Shown here piece by piece: positions 55,170-64,000 of a DNA stretch of 64,000 nt. The number at the start of each line of letters is the position of its first letter. The first letter of the stretch is position 1. The translations under genes were made by a program, and so were the position numbers. Origin of the DNA: Anastrepha obliqua. Taxonomy: Eukaryota > Arthropoda > Insecta > Diptera > Tephritidae. Below the pieces are notes generated by a model, which saw only the letters and a program-made list of their open reading frames with translations, had not been told where the DNA came from and made no database searches. The stretch spans positions 113,645,784 to 113,709,783 of the forward strand of contig NC_072893.1 in NCBI RefSeq assembly GCF_027943255.1. Direction: 5' to 3'.

Positions 55170-56455
55170 AATAATAGTATATAAAGTTAAATTTATTTTA
55201 AAACGAAAATTGTTTTTTTTGGAATAATATTGCTTATTTAAGTATTAATAAGTTAAAGTGCCAAAATCGACGACCATCTCACACAAGCTGTAACCATGTA
55301 GGTACGTAGTTGCCTAAACAACCACTGCCCAATATTCATAATAGCTAATTATTACACTCGAACCTATTCAAAAAAAAATAATTGTAACAAGTCCTATTTT
55401 GTCATGACGTTGACCGTATACAAGCAATACCCATACATACTTAACAATACATATTTGTAAATATGTTTAATTAAATGTATGATTAGTTAAATTATAACTC
55501 TCAGCGGAAATTTCAAAGAATGTAGCCTAATTTTATGACACATCTTCATGCAAACTCGATTGTAGAACCTTTGCAAAGCCTTAGGGTGTAAATACCATTG
55601 TTAAAGCAAAGACAAGACACTCATTTAATATTGTAAACAATAATAACAAAAATATAAACCAATTATGCTATAAAATAATAGATGACTGAAAAATTATGTT
55701 TGAGTCGCACTTATTGAATGTGTTGTTATGGTTATAAAGGCGTTAATTAAGGGGTTAGGGGTAGTCAGAGGCCCGAAAAAGTGATGATTTTCAAATTTTT
55801 TTTTCTAGTCAGTTGCTTTATTTTACAAAAATAAAATACATAGCATTAATACACCATGTTTCGATTTGACTTTAGCAAAATTTAAAAAAAAAAAATTGTT
55901 TTTGTTATTGTAGCCGCATAAACATTCCCCATATATATATGAGGAATGCTGCTGAAGTGACAGTCCATGGCCGGATATAAATCCGGATCGTTCCGGTAAT
56001 GTAGAACCGACTGTCGTGGGAACGTGACAGTCCTTTTCCGGATATAAATCCGGGTCGTTCCGGTAACGTAGAACACACTGTCATGGGAACGAAAAATAAA
56101 TTGTAAAAGTTATCGCTGCTTGTGTGGAGCCCGTTCCTCCAGAACTTCTTGGAGATTCATCTAAAATCAATCGAACAAGAGAAATGAGTGTTATTAATAG
56201 ATAATCTTATGCCTTATTGAAGCCTTTTTTCATTAACAATATGGCGGGCTCAGGAAATATGTTTTAGATTTTCGAGAAAAAAACCAACAATTAATTGTTT
56301 GAAAAAAATCGAAATCTTTGAAAAAAAAATTATTCGATCAGGCACGAGTTTTTATGTCTTTCAAATTTTCACACAATATTTTTAAGATATTATGCTTTAA
56401 GAAAATGCGAGAAAAAAATTCTGACTTAATTCTCGCTAGCTGGGAATATTTGATG
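55170..56455. other. Intergenic DNA with a short tandem repeat
   Basis: AT-rich, no supported gene. The only structured part is the tandem pair at 55956-56095. Confidence 0.45.
55956..56095. repeat. Tandem pair of about 69-bp units with CCGGATATAAATCCGG
   Basis: Two units each contain GTGACAGTCC, the palindrome CCGGATATAAATCCGG, TCGTTCCGGTAA(C/T)GTAGAAC and ACTGTC(A/G)TGGGAACG. The GACAGT and ACTGTC blocks are also inverted with respect to each other, so each unit can fold. Confidence 0.7.
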
Positions 56456-56459
56456 GAGT

Positions 56460-56770
56460 AGGCGGCCGTCGTGGCCGAATGAGTTGGTGCGTGACTACCA
56501 TTCAAAATTCAAAGAGAGAACGTCGGTTCGAATCTCGGTGAAAGATCAAAAAATTAAGAAACAGTTTTTTCTAATAGCGGTCGCTCCTCGGCAGGCAATG
56601 GCAAACCTCCGAGTGTATTTCTGCCATGAAAAAAGCTCCTCATAAAAAATATCTGCCGTTCGGAGTCGGCTTGAAACTGTAGGACCCTCCATTTGTGGAA
56701 CAACACCAAGACGCACACCACAAATAGGAGGAGGAGCTCGCCCAAACACCCAAAAAGGGTGTACGTAGAT
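56460..56770 (+). mobile_element. tRNA-derived SINE, copy C
   Basis: The most complete head: GGCGGCCGTCGTGGCCGAAT, with an A box TGGCCGAATGAG, GCGTGACTACCATTC and a B box GGTTCGAATCTC at 56525-56536. The body and the AAAAAGGGTGTACG end match copy A. The spacing of A and B boxes (about 50 bases) points to a tRNA with a long variable arm (Leu/Ser class). Confidence 0.87.
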
Positions 56771-56955
56771 TTTGTATGTCCTATGCGAAACAATATAAAC
56801 GCATGAACGCTCTGTGTACCTCATTATTTCCTTATTTTGCATACTACACCATGCAATACTATAATGCAGCTCAAATTGCTTAACCAAAGGTTTGAATCAC
56901 TAAAATTTGTATTACTTATATCCATATATGTGTACGCACATATATGCAATGGTAT

Positions 56956-56961
56956 TTTATT
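56956..56961 (-). terminator. Poly(A) signal of the FKBP15-like gene
   Basis: AATAAA on the minus strand about 130 bases beyond the stop codon at 57090. Confidence 0.5.
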
Positions 56962-57089
56962 AAGAATGTATTTTTAATATGAAAAACTTGTAGCGCTTTT
57001 AAAGCTATTGGAATATTTTTATGTCAGCCCAATCACACATACATACACTAATACTACAGCCATCATTGCAATCCTATCAGTTGCAATAA

Positions 57090-59107
57090 CTATTGCTTTA
57101 ATTCGTCCATTGTTTTGAGCGTTTCTTCTCGTATAGTTTTTCCTACTATGGCTATAACGGCATTCTTTTGCATTGGCACAACATTTTCCAGTTTTGTAGA
57201 CAAACTTGCATATAAATTGTTCATTGTTTTTTTCAATACTGCTTCGATTTGTTGTTCAACGGGTAGACTTTCCTCATGCGGCATATCTGTATCCTCACCA
57301 AATCGGTGATGCTCATCCAATTTTCTCTGCAACTTTATATTTTGCTCTTGCAAATCGCGCACCAAAGCATTGGCAAGTGCTTCTTTTTGTCTGCTCTCTT
57401 CGTACTTTTGCCTTTGTTCAATGCATTCTTTATTTGTTTCGGCAAGTTGATGTCGCAAATCGCTTTCCATTTTTTCTTTCTCTACCAGGCGTTGTTGTAG
57501 TGATTTTACTTCGCCTTCAAGCTTTTCCTGTTGCTTTTGCGCAATGTTCGCCTTATTTGATTCAGCGAGTTCTTGTCGCAAGTCGATTTCAATTTTTTCC
57601 TTGTCTTTCAGGTGCTTTCTCAGTACCTTTACTTCCTCTTCAAACTGTTCCGCTTTAACTATAGTTTTTGCCAGCATATCCTGTTCATCGTCTATATGGG
57701 ACTGATGCGTTTTTAATTGTGCATTTTTTTCTGTCAAATCTTTCTTCAATTCTTCTAATTTCTCATGCAATGCAGCACGTTGCTGCAGCAAATCGCCAAC
57801 TAACCGTTCCAGGCTATCGGTATTAGCTAAATTTACATTTTCCAGCTCTTCACTATACATCTGCAAAATTTGTTCACAACTTGTCGTTTCTACATTATCG
57901 TTTTTACCCTTGCTTGCCTGTCGAAGTCTGCGATTCTCCTTTTTAAGCTCCAGCACTTTTTCTTCGAGTGCCAGAATTTCATCTTCTTTATTAGTTTTAT
58001 CACTTGAACTTGAGTGCAGTAGGTCGATTTTGTCGATCACCTTTTCAACTTTGCTCTCCAACCTATTAATGTTCATACGCAATTCGGAGCTATGCGTACG
58101 ATTTTCGGAGAGCATCATTTGCATGAATGGCGAATCAAAAGCACTCGATACTGTAGAATTTGCGTAATGATTTATTTGGCTAACAGGCAGTGGCTGCGTC
58201 TTTGCCAGCATACGGTTGCTGTTGCGCGTTGTTGATTGGTGTTTGAGAAGTGTCGATTCTATTGGTGTAGACACAATTTCTGCATCTGATGAGTCGGTAG
58301 CATCTGCACTACTTTCCAAATGAGGTGCTGCTGACAATTTCGGTAACTGCTGCCCCATTTTGGCCATACGCGTTATTAACGACGTCTTAGAAGGCTTAGT
58401 AGCAGCAACTACAGGTTTTTCGGCTCCCTTAGCATCGATTTGTTTATTTGCATGAAATTCTAAGTTCTTATTTTGTGTAATTTCTGTCTCCGAAATCACA
58501 TCATATCGTTCATTCTTCTCCCCTTCGCTTACTTCAATTTTCAATTCAGCCAATTTGGCTACAAATTCCTCTGTATTGGCTTCTACATCGAAATAAATGC
58601 TCCAACAACGCAAATCATCATCGTAAAATTGTAAATAGTTATTTTGGCGATGAATTTGCGCCATTTCAGTACGCAAGGAACAAGTGGTTAGCACGTTCAG
58701 TTTGGCTTTGTAGATGATAATTCGGTACTCATTTTTCACACTTTGCAGCAATGCTACACCAACTTTGCCTATGCACACACCTTCTTTATAAGCCTGTGCA
58801 ACCCTTGCTAATAACGTTTGCCAAGCTTGCACTGTTGTGACAGCGCCACCGGCAACGCTTTTTACGGCATTATCTGATACTGCTTGTTTTGTAGGTTGGT
58901 ATTTAAGAGATTCTTGCTTCTCACTGCCCACACCCCGTTGGGTTTCATATTCAAAAAGGTGTTCCAAATTGGTGTTTTCGCTGTGGAAAAGAGAGCGGCA
59001 TTTTTGTGTGAGTCTTTAAAAAAATAGTTTATCTTAGACTTTGTCACTTACCGTTTCAGCGCACCAAAGAAATCTTCATCAGTTTTCGCATCCAAACTGA
59101 AATCCAT
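57090..59107 (-). CDS. FKBP15-like protein (WH1-like domain plus coiled coil, no FKBP domain seen)
   Basis: Two exons, 59107-59052 and 58980-57090 (GT-AG intron of 71 bp); 1947 nt, 648 aa. The ATG at 59107 opens MDFSLDAKTDEDFFGALK. Residues about 65-160 form a WH1/EVH1-like domain with VAQAYKEG, EYRIIIYKAK, NNYLQFYDDD and CWSIYFDVE, matching the N-terminus of FKBP15/WAFL. The FKBP prolyl-isomerase domain that follows in vertebrates is not visible; instead there is a polar linker (about 170-300). From about 315 to 610 runs a long heptad-like coiled coil rich in Glu/Lys/Gln, with a duplicated block (two copies of an LAESNKANI/LAETNKECI-type repeat). FKBP15 is linked to actin and early-endosome movement; that role is inferred here. 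Confidence 0.85.
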
Positions 59108-60450
59108 TTTAATGCATAATTTAGTATACTACTATGAAATTTTAACAAACCAGAGATAACAAATCGGTATAAAATACAGAATAAATATCTCCTAGTGAAA
59201 CAAAATTTTTTAAATGAAAGTAATCAGAAAGAACAAAATGATTTGCAAACAAATAACAGCTGTTGTAGCAGCTGATTGGAAAAGTGTGTGGTGCTGCCAG
59301 AAAGATGTAAAACACTTAGTAATTAACAACCCGCCTTCATTAAAGTTAGTGGCACTACACCAACAAAAGTGTTTTGTACGTTTGATTGTCAAAGTATTGG
59401 CAAATTAGAAAACAATGAAATAAAAAATACTCGCAAAAGGTGGGGTAAAGACTACTCAGTGTTTTCGCTTTCTTTCAACTGTGAAATTAATATAGTTATA
59501 ATTATTTCTAAACAAATAGTTCCAAACAGTTTTCTGACAAATTTCAAATTTGTAGGAAATCGGTCCAAATCCAAGGCGAATTGAGTATCTAAGGTGGCGC
59601 CATTAAAAAACTGTTAGTTTACTCTTTGCGATTTTGACAAGTCTGACGTCAGCTCCCTGCGCTATGCAACACAAACGAACAAAACAAACAAAAATAGGAG
59701 AAATTGCATGTTTGTGAAAAGTTAGTGAATGGCTTGGTAGTTTTGTGAGATTTAAACTAATCAAACTAATGAAAGCGAAGTGCCGCGTGTTAAATTGTCA
59801 AAGCACGAATGAATATAAAGCCTTCAAATGCAGTTTGTCTGCGTTTTTATACGGAAGACGCCGTGGCAAGGAAATATGTGTGTGTGCGTAAAATTTATTG
59901 TGTTTGGTTGTTTCCAAGGCGAATTTATTACAGGTGACAGCAAACACATATAAGTAAAACCCTACATGTATTTGTTGTTGCGTTTGGTCCAACCATCACG
60001 TCAAAATCAGCAAGCAAATGTAAACATACGAATGTAAACATACCAATACATACAAACAAAGCATATCATTTTGACGTAAGCCATACCTACGGTGAAAAAT
60101 TCAGCTGGGTGAATGCTGTCACCTTAATAAATCCACCTTGGTTGTTTCCATTGCTTGCGCCTACTCTTCCTCTTCCCAAGCAAGTTATTCCCCTTTCTTT
60201 TGTTTGTTTATTCATGAGCTCCCACGACACGGCGAATTCGGAAGGCGCAATGGTTTAGTCTATCATTCTTGTTGACAAAGTAGAAAAAAAATAATTACTT
60301 CGCCTTCCTTGATTCTGGACCGATAGTCAAATGGACACGGCGAAAGAAAAAAAAAAATCAGCTGATTTACCGATACCTCCTTTAATAGATTCGCCTTGGC
60401 TAAAATATAATTTGTCTTTTACAATGTATTCAAAAAGATAAATATATGTA
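59108..60450. other. Intergenic DNA upstream of the FKBP15-like gene
   Basis: No gene with convincing similarity. At 59769 an ATG opens MKAKCRVLNCQSTNEYK, whose Cys spacing vaguely recalls the start of a THAP finger, but it runs to a stop after 36 codons and I found no following exon. Several TACATA/TACAAA microsatellites near 60020-60060. Confidence 0.4.
60356..60405 (+). repeat. Left member of an inverted repeat pair with AAATCAGCTGATTT
   Basis: AAATCAGCTGATTTACCGAT, then ACCTCCTTTAATAGATTCG and CCTTG. The inverted counterpart is at 62990-63036. The core AAATCAGCTGATTT is itself a perfect palindrome. Confidence 0.7.
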
Positions 60451-60452
60451 CT

Positions 60453-60903
60453 AGGGCGGGTCGATTTAAAAATCGCTCATTGCTCTGTGAAAATCGGATC
60501 AAAATAAGAAACTTTGCCGAAGGAACCATGCCTCTAAAACGAATTCTGATGTCCCCCAATTTCAAAATATCACCATTTTTGGCCTTTACATGAAAAAATC
60601 AGCTAAATGGCTATGTTTTTTCTTAATTTTTATTTATTTATTTATAATAATATTTATTATTTATTTATAATAATATCTATTTTTTCTCTTAAGAAATTTA
60701 TTTAGTCAGAACATATGTAAATGAAAAAATTAATTTAAGTGAGTTATAGAAAAGAAACTAAAAAGTTCGACCCAAATTGGGAGACATCAGAATTCGTTTT
60801 AGAGGTATGGTTCCTTCGGCAAAGTTTCTTATTTTGATCCCTAGAATATGATTTTTCAGCAATGGGCGATTTTTTTGCCTCCCCACAAATCGACCCGGCC
60901 TAA
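60453..60903. mobile_element. hAT-like MITE, TAGGSCGGGTCGATT family, copy 2
   Basis: The ends TAGGGCGGGTCGATTTAAAA (60453) and AATCGACCCGGCCTA (to 60903) lie at inverted arms shared with copy 1. ATATGTAC occurs directly outside on both sides (60445-60452 and 60904-60911): a perfect 8-bp duplication, the hAT signature. About 450 bp, non-coding. Confidence 0.87.
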
Positions 60904-60916
60904 TATGTACATATAT

Positions 60917-61127
60917 AATTGGCACGTACAACCTTTTTGGGTGTTTGGCCCAGCTCCTCCTCCTATTTGTGGTGTGCGTCTTGATGTTGTTCTACAAATG
61001 GAGTGACCTACAGTTTCAGGCCGATTGTTACTGTATTTTTATGAGGAGCTTTTTCATGACAGAAATACATTCGGAGGTTTGCCATTGCCTGCCGAGGGAC
61101 GACCGCTATTAGAAAATTGTAGGTACA
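60917..61127 (-). mobile_element. SINE, copy D, 5'-truncated
   Basis: The reverse strand carries the tail and body (CTCCTCCTCCTATTTGTGGT, GGAGTGACCTACAGTTTC, CGGAGGTTTGCCATTGCCTG) but stops before the tRNA-like head. It lies directly next to the hAT-like MITE copy 2. Confidence 0.8.
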
Positions 61128-61732
61128 GCAGACAGTTTGGAAATTGGTCTGTTATTCGCAATAACAATCATCAATAAATGTTCTTTCAGCTAAGGATTTA
61201 TTAGGGCCAATGTCTGATTAAGCGCTTAATCAGTATATGGCTAAACAAGCGATATCTTAATGTTTGGTTAGCAAACAGCTATCAGTTAACTCTGATAAAG
61301 TTGATTGAGCTGCCGGTTAGCTGCTAACCGCAATAAAAACTGAACAGAAAGCTGACAGCAATGAAAATTAATTATAAATAAAATTTAGTTTTGATGCAAT
61401 TGTGTAAGATAATAAAGTTATTTTTTAAAGTTGCGCTCCTCCACACTTTCAATTAAAAACATTTTTTTTTGTTTTAAAAATTCATTTACAAGCTGAAGAA
61501 TATCTTTTCAATGTTTTAAACTTAATAAAAAGTCTAAAACGTCCCTATAAATTCAGTGAAGTGATGAGCGTCGAACGAAAGATGAGTAAGAATGAAAACT
61601 TTAATCGCTTTTTTCTCGAAATACGTTTTTTTTCCGCGATGTCGAATGTAACTCAAAAAGTAATCAAAATGCCCACTTAAAATTTTACAGGTATATACTT
61701 TAACATGTTGATATGTACCTAAAATTTTATAT
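61128..61732. other. AT-rich DNA without supported genes
   Basis: Includes a GCTTAATCAG/CTGATTAAGC-like region near 61215-61330 with several imperfect inverted repeats. No gene. Confidence 0.4.
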
Positions 61733-62361
61733 TACACTGTGCGACAGTGATTTTATACTTTTATGGATACCTAGCACAACTTGTGGCTATAGAAAAACTA
61801 AACAAACTGGTATAGGAGAAATTTGCAATACACCCCCAAAATCTCATTTTATGGCCATAAAACCGTTTTTCAGTAGGTTGATGTGAAGAATCACTCCTAA
61901 CTTCGCCAATTTTCATCCGATTTCGAATTTGTTTTTTTAGTTCGAAAGAACAAAAACAAGCCTTTTTGACAGTGTGTTGACAATTTTTCTGAAATGACAA
62001 CTGACGAGACTGTAGACGGAAGTATTTGAAATTTTTTTATTTTTTCTCTATTTTTTCAACTTTGACATAATTTTTATGATATTATCCGATATTGAGGATT
62101 TTTTTAGTACACTACTGTTATAGTAAATTTAATTTTGCGTCGAATGAGCTATATTTGACTGTAATTGAATTAAAATTAATGGAGTTGTGTGAGTTTTAAG
62201 ATTTTTTTTTTTTTTTTACTAATTTGGTATGTAGGTATAACTTACGCTAAATGGGAATAAGGACTTGTTTTGTTATACCAGTTTGTTTAGTTTTTCTATA
62301 GCCACAAGTTGTGCTAGGTATCCATAAAAGTATATTTAATTTTTTTTTTTGTCACACAGTG
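61733..62361. mobile_element. TIR element with about 80-bp arms (ACACTGTGYGACA ends)
   Basis: The left arm starts ACACTGTGCGACAGTG (61734) and the right arm is its inverted partner ending CACACAGTGT (62361). Within the arms a 70-base block around GGATACCTAGCACAACTTGT and GGCTATAGAAAAACTAAACA is repeated without change. The interior is AT-rich. A 79-aa frame spanning the left arm has no conserved content. Flanking TTA/TAA-like duplications are unclear because of the base composition. Confidence 0.75.
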
Positions 62362-63120
62362 TTAATTATCATAAAAATATTGTTTTGATAAAGTTTTTTA
62401 TAATAAAAAGTGCAATTTTTTCCTTTTTCACTTGAAATTTTCATTCTTTTTTCATTAATAATAGGTAAGTGCAAAGCGGCATAACTTATTTTAATGAAAA
62501 TTTTTTGTCTGATTGATTTCAGTTGATAACAAGAGGCTGTACACTCCACGGCGCCACGTTTGAACAGCTGTAGCGCAGCCATTTTTTTTTTCAAAATTTT
62601 TTTTTATATTAATTTAAGCATGAATATTAATATTTAATTTATTTTAAGATAATAAATACTCTCCGTTTTATACAAAAGATGATTGAAAAACTCGTTGTCT
62701 GGAGGAGCTGCCCCACTTAATAAACCAGCGCCCTGGGCAAACCGAATACAAACAAGATGGCGGTACTAGAGTAGTGTAGATAAACCTGCAAAACGGCAGG
62801 ACTGACTTAGAAATAATAATTGGTAACAAAACTCAGCTGAATTTGTATTTTTACAGTGGTCTTTTGCGCTTTCTTTTCTAAAAATATGCACAATAATCAG
62901 TACTAGCACAATATCAGCTAATCAGACTTTGGGGAAAATTAAATTATCATTTTAAGCCACATTTCGTTAAGCTATCCCCGGTTAAAGGCAAGCCGAATCT
63001 ATTAAAGGTGGTATTGGTAAATCAGCTGATTTGTTTTCCCCCCCCTTCGCCATGTCCATGTGGCAGTCAGCTCGGAATGAAACAAGGCGAATTCATTATT
63101 TGTTTTCTAGTTTCCCAATA
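62362..63120. other. AT-rich intergenic DNA
   Basis: No supported gene. Contains the right member of the AAATCAGCTGATTT inverted pair at 62990-63036. Confidence 0.45.
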
Positions 63121-63370
63121 CAGTAGATTCTGTTTTTATGCGGTAGATACGTTCCGCAAGAAACAGCATAAAAAAAAAACAGCATAAAAAAAGCTACCAG
63201 TTCTATAGTAAAACTATAGATACGTTTCAAAAGTGCTAAGAACCGCATAAATCTGAAATAATGTAATAAAATCGCATAAAAAAGGGCACTAGTCCCATAT
63301 TATAACTATAGATACGTTCCATAGACCGCATGAATCTGAAATAATTAAATAAAATCGCACAAACAAAATA
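63121..63370. repeat. Degenerate tandem repeat with TAGATACGTTCC and CCGCATAAATC
   Basis: Begins CAGTAGATTCTGTTTTTATG, a shape seen at pogo/Tigger-like termini. The block ACTATAGATACGTT..., ACCGCAT(A/G)AATCTGAAATAAT and AAATCGCATAAA then repeats about twice with a period of roughly 100 bp. Probably the end of an old DNA transposon. Confidence 0.55.
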
Positions 63371-63377
63371 TTGTAAT

Positions 63378-64000
63378 AGGACTATGAATAAGTTCGTGCG
63401 TTTTTTTTCGAAATTTGAAACTTTATTGACGTAAAATGGTTACAAATTTAATATTCAAAGTATTGTCCATCGCTTACTACTACTTTTTCCCATCTTTCTG
63501 GCAATTCACGGATTCCCTTTGTGAAAAATTCGGTCGGTTTTGCCGCAATCCACGAATCGATCCATTTTTTGACTTCATCGTAATTACGGAAGTGCTGGTC
63601 AGCCAGGCCATGTTGCATCGATCGGAAGAGATAGTAATCGGATGGCGCAAGGTCTGGACTATACGGCGGGTGGGGTAGGACATCCCATTTGAGCGTTTCT
63701 AAGTATGTTTTGACCACTTGTGCAACATGTGGCCGAGCATTGTCATGTTGCAAAATAACTTTGTCGTGTCTATCGGCGTATTGCGGCCGTTTTTCTCGCA
63801 GTGCTCGGCTCAAACGCATCAATTGTCGTCGGTAGACATCCCCCGTAATCGTTTCATTCGGTTTCAGTAGCTCATAATACACAACACCCAGCTGGTCCCA
63901 CCAGATACACAGCATAACCTTCAGGCCATGAATATTCTGCGCCGACGTCGATGTTGAAGCATGGCCAGGGTATCCATACGTTGCCCGACGTTTTGGATTG
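63378..64000 (-). pseudogene. Mauritiana-type mariner, 3' half, runs past the window edge
   Basis: The terminal sequence starts near 63378 after a TA (GGACTATGAATAAGTTCGTG). The transposase frame 63448-63915 carries [31 protein letters not shown] (second Asp), PYSPDLAPSDYYLFRSMQH (third Asp) and ELPERWEKVVVSDGQYFEY before the stop. At 63915 the frame changes; the GYPGHASTSTSAQNIHGLK region is read in another phase up to the window end. It is closest to the copy at 34361-35627. The 5' half lies outside the window. Confidence 0.85.

Noticed and set aside
57115..58167. Several 64-150-aa plus-strand frames over the FKBP15-like coiled coil
   Set aside because: They are shadows of a Glu/Lys/Gln-rich coiled-coil exon on the other strand.
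59769..59880. ATG-led frame MKAKCRVLNC considered as the first exon of a THAP-type gene
   Set aside because: No second Cys/His pair within reach and no clear downstream exon.

Overview
This 64-kb, AT-rich window is eukaryotic DNA from a higher fly (Diptera, Brachycera); a tephritid fruit fly is my best guess. The evidence is split genes with GT-AG introns, an AP-3 beta orthologue of Drosophila ruby, a nested DUF1091 gene, peptide genes resembling metchnikowin/abaecin, and dipteran transposon families (mauritiana-type mariners, Tc1-like, pogo/Tigger-like, hAT, piggyBac, jockey-like LINEs, tRNA-derived SINEs). The species cannot be fixed by eye, and no homology search was run.

Host genes. (1) Two small secreted proline-rich peptide genes stand head to head, at 16569-16763 (-) and 21003-21194 (+); they share signal peptide, TATA box and a mirrored Rel-type site. 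(2) The AP-3 complex beta subunit (ruby-like) has five exons on the minus strand, 52466 to 40371, 1207 aa. Its first intron (8.25 kb) holds a four-exon DUF1091 gene on the plus strand (50891-51616) plus transposon debris. (3) A two-exon SREK1IP1-like zinc-knuckle protein lies at 54346-55041 (+). (4) An FKBP15-like WH1/coiled-coil protein with no visible FKBP domain lies at 59107-57090 (-). Intron phases close exactly in all the split genes. Two introns appear to be GC-AG.

Mobile DNA by region. 1-1250: 3' part of a Helitron with a minisatellite. 1371-3825: debris of a Sola-like DNA transposon. 5766-14942: a Tc1-like element containing a pogo/Tigger-like element (7112-14729). The pogo-like element carries a deleted mariner (13607-14527) and a hAT-like non-autonomous insertion (8622-13039) whose two 1928-bp arms form a near-perfect palindrome. 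15.4-24.3 kb: LINE tail, mariner fragments, two inverted copies of one IS630/Tc1/mariner family, and MITEs around the peptide genes. 24379-25462: another ITm element. 25.5-30.9 kb: LINE C-terminal and RNase H fragments and a SINE. 31679-37659: a piggyBac element bounded by TTAA, invaded by a jockey-type LINE, a mariner and a small TIR element with a zinc-finger remnant. 38789-39684: a deleted ITm element. 44-50.6 kb (inside AP-3 beta intron 1): LINE pieces and a Tc1-like element with nested insertions. 53-63 kb: SINEs, two copies of a hAT-like MITE, a TIR element with about 80-bp arms. 63378-64000: a mariner cut by the window edge.

The window is a small set of housekeeping and immune genes in a transposon-dense neighbourhood. 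The host genes most worth attention are the duplicated, apparently immune-regulated peptide genes; the most striking DNA structure is the hAT self-insertion palindrome at the core of a four-level nest.
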